From the NCBI RefSeq assembly GCF_012958305.1, contig NZ_JABBYO010000020.1:45021-109020 (forward strand): a DNA stretch of 64,000 bases, written 5' to 3'. The notes beneath the pieces are model-generated. The model did no database searches. It saw only the letters and a list, made by a program, of their open reading frames with translations, and had not been told where the DNA came from. This DNA comes from Tautonia rosea. Lineage in GTDB: Bacteria > Planctomycetota > Planctomycetia > Isosphaerales > Isosphaeraceae. Made by a program: the position numbers and the translations under genes. This document shows positions 62,475-64,000 of the stretch, one piece after another (positions within the stretch are counted from its first letter, which is position 1; each line of letters opens with the position of its first letter).

Positions 62475-62495
62475 GTCACTGGCCAGGCCAGTGAC
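62475..62495. promoter_or_regulatory. Perfect 21-bp palindrome (GTCACTGGCC-A-GGCCAGTGAC), possible operator
   Basis: The palindrome sits 82 bases upstream of the hypothetical gene start and just after the broken TPR gene on the minus strand. TGGCCAGTG recurs at 62452-62460 and TGGCCA again near 62514. This clustering of one motif suggests a regulator binding region, though it could also end transcription. Confidence 0.4.
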
Positions 62496-62534
62496 ACCCA
62501 GCTCATGACCCTGGCCATTGGCCTCGGGAGCCCC

Positions 62535-63425
62535 TCACAAGCCGTCGGCCGACTCCGCGGCCCCTGACCCTCCACGCGTCGTCGTCTCCGGGGACGACCC
62601 CGGCACTGGCTGCCGGCACGGCCGACCCGAGCGGTACAGCCCCTTCGTCAGCAACCCCAGCGCCTCCTCCTGCCGCCTCACCGCCTCCGCAAACTCCCCC
62701 GCGTCCGCCAGCGCCGCCGCCAGCGTGTCGAGGTGGTCCGCATCCTTCCACCCGCCCAGCTCACACGCCTTCGTCGCCGACTCCACCGCCTTTGCCCCAT
62801 CCCGGTAGGCCTCATCCGGGCAGGTCGCCCACAACCAGGCGCGGCTGTTGTAGGCCTTCGCGTCCTTCCGGTCGAGTCAGATCGCCTCGCTATAGTCGGC
62901 GATCGCCCGGTCGTACTCAGCTTTGTGAAACCAGGCATTCCCACGGTTGTTGTAGCTCACTTCATTGGCCGGGTCGAGCCGGATCGCCTCGTTGTAGTCG
63001 CTGATGGCGATGTCGTACTCACCCTTCTCCTTCCAGAGAATCTCCCGACTCTGGTACAAGATGGAATCGCCAGGATTGGACCGGATCCGGAACGTGACGT
63101 AGTCGGTCGCCTGGTCGTACGGCACGACTTGATCGGTCTTCACCCAGCCGCTCGCACTCCCCCCCTCCTGGACCAGCCAGAGCCAGGGACCGTTGACCGC
63201 CTTCACCCGATCAACACGGACTTCGCGTCGTTCTCCGCCTCGCGAAGTCTGCTCGCGATTCTCGTCATCGACGACCTCCCCCTTGACCTTCAGCACAGTG
63301 CCGAAGTGGGTGATCACACGTTGGTTGATCCAGTCATTCGCCGACGAGTCGGTCACCGTCTGCCCGGCCGCAAAGGTCGCGGCCATCAGGGAAGCAGCCC
63401 ACATCAGGGACATCAGACGCCTCAT
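62535..63425 (-). pseudogene. TPR-repeat protein broken by one in-frame TGA
   Basis: ATG 63425 has AAGGAGA ~9 bases upstream and begins a signal peptide (RRLMSLMWAASLMAATFAAG). An SH3-like region follows (KVKGEVVDD, SASGWVKTDQVVPY), then TPR units DYNEAIRLDPANEVSYNNRGNAWFHKAEYDRAI, given here as DYNEAIRLDPANEVSYNN and RGNAWFHKAEYDRAI. At 62877-62879 the frame meets TGA, where EAI(R)LD would be expected: an Arg codon CGA changed to TGA. Beyond it the same frame goes on with KAYNSRAWLWATCPDEAYRDG and DADHLDTLAAALADAGEFAEAV (read in parts), typical TPR continuation, to 62535. So the gene is likely inactivated recently, or a 182-residue product is made. Confidence 0.75.
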
Positions 63426-63448
63426 CGACGCGGTCTCCTTCACGGACC

Positions 63449-63667
63449 TTACTGATGCGTGGGATCGAGATCCCGAGGGAAGTCCATCGCCTGATTGTGC
63501 GGCATCATCCCCGCGCCCTGCAACACAAAATCCCCCTCCCAGCCCTCGCGGGGACGACGCGGCCGAGTCAGCCCCGCAACCCGTTGCAGGCCACGCGCGA
63601 CCGCCTCCTGATCGAGCCTCATCGAGGCTCCCGAGCCCTCCAAGGTCGTCCCCGCTCCGAATCGCAT
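63449..63667 (-). CDS. Small hypothetical ORF (72 aa), uncertain
   Basis: This minus-strand frame starts at ATG 63667 and ends 23 bp before the TPR gene start, so it could be the first gene of a pair. The protein is basic with no recognised motif (ends MDFPRDLDPTHQ). Overlapping frames on the plus strand are also open. Only spacing supports it. Confidence 0.3.
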   Translation of the reverse strand: MRFGAGTTLEGSGASMRLDQEAVARGLQRVAGLTRPRRPREGWEGDFVLQGAGMMPHNQAMDFPRDLDPTHQ

Positions 63668-63952
63668 GCAACTGCCCGACGAGGTTGTCGCGACCCTCCC
63701 AGGCGGCGGGCGCTCTCAGCCTCGGGCCGCCTCACCGCAATCGCTTCCCCCCCTCCCCTGCAACGCCGGTCAGGCGCCAATGCTCCTCCCCTCGTCGGCT
63801 CCATTCCGGATTTCCCCTTTTGGTTCCCGAATCGTTCCGGATTTTGTGCTTAAGCCTCCCCTTCGCCCCGATGATTTCGGTATGAGCCCGCATGAGTGCT
63901 CCGCACGCCAGGCCGACCTGATCCACCCCCCCATCGAGGCGAATCGACTCCC

Positions 63953-64000
63953 ATGAGCCACTCCACCGGACCCCGCACCGACGACGGAATAACCATCTCC
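63953..64000 (+). CDS. Start of a gene cut by the right window edge, uncertain
   Basis: ATG 63953 opens MSHSTGPRTDDG and stays open to the end of the window. GAGGCGA lies upstream at a somewhat long distance. Too little is visible for a function. Confidence 0.35.
   Translation, partial: MSHSTGPRTDDGITIS

Noticed and set aside
62877..62879. In-frame TGA read as selenocysteine
   Set aside because: Position is an expected Arg in a TPR helix, no redox motif is near, and no SECIS-like hairpin stands out just downstream.
1..64000. CRISPR array, tRNA, rRNA, prophage or conjugation genes
   Set aside because: No regularly spaced direct repeats, no cloverleaf-like sequence, and no integrase, capsid or relaxase genes were recognised.

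Overview
The window looks like a chromosomal segment of a high-GC planctomycete, probably of the Isosphaeraceae type. This is an inference from gene families: a DUF1559 prepilin, a PSCyt1/DUF1549/DUF1553 protein next to a DUF1501 protein, a second DUF1501 protein, an ECF sigma factor next to a zinc-finger serine/threonine kinase, and a surface protein carrying the N-terminal LEERTLL motif common in this phylum. No rRNA, tRNA, CRISPR array, integrase or complete insertion sequence was seen. Most genes are chromosomal housekeeping or envelope genes.

Layout. 1-8.5 kb: envelope or pseudopilin genes (end of a prepilin-like protein, a giant 2164-residue protein with a pilin-like N-terminus, a DUF1559 prepilin). 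8.9-11.9 kb: a BamA/Omp85 protein with a long proline-rich insert. 11.95-14.6 kb: an island with lower GC than its surroundings by eye. It has dense inverted repeats, a MITE-like element, and two minus-strand genes for a Mrr-like nuclease and a HEPN protein, a possible defence pair. 15-18.9 kb: a planctomycete hypothetical protein, adenine phosphoribosyltransferase and a phosphate-selective-type porin. 18.9-22.2 kb: sigma factor plus kinase. 22.6-25.2 kb: a beta-barrel porin divergent from a Tat-exported beta-carbonic anhydrase.

25.4-31.3 kb is a complete-looking urea module: urea transporter, ureA, ureB, ureC, ureF, ureG, ureD, with no ureE. 31.4-39.9 kb is mixed: a DUF962/Mpo1-like protein, NAD-type isocitrate dehydrogenase, a ClC channel with CBS domains, a ceramidase-like protein with a DUF1501 protein, and a GDSL hydrolase. 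39.9-49.7 kb is a same-strand envelope cluster for lipid A and LPS core: lpxK, waaF-type heptosyltransferase, epimerase, GT39-like membrane protein, WaaP/InaA-like kinase, WaaG-like glycosyltransferase, sugar nucleotidyltransferase, and plsY fused to a large C-terminal beta-propeller-like region.

49.8-64 kb: a zinc-ribbon/DUF2007-like protein, a 1425-residue surface protein with a probable M15/MepA-like metallopeptidase core, the PSCyt1-DUF1553 / DUF1501 / DUF3365 trio, small membrane and hypothetical proteins, and a TPR gene broken by one in-frame TGA. The best candidates for something undescribed are the HEPN plus Mrr-like pair, the PlsY fusion, the BamA insert, and a repeat family that has invaded a coding sequence.
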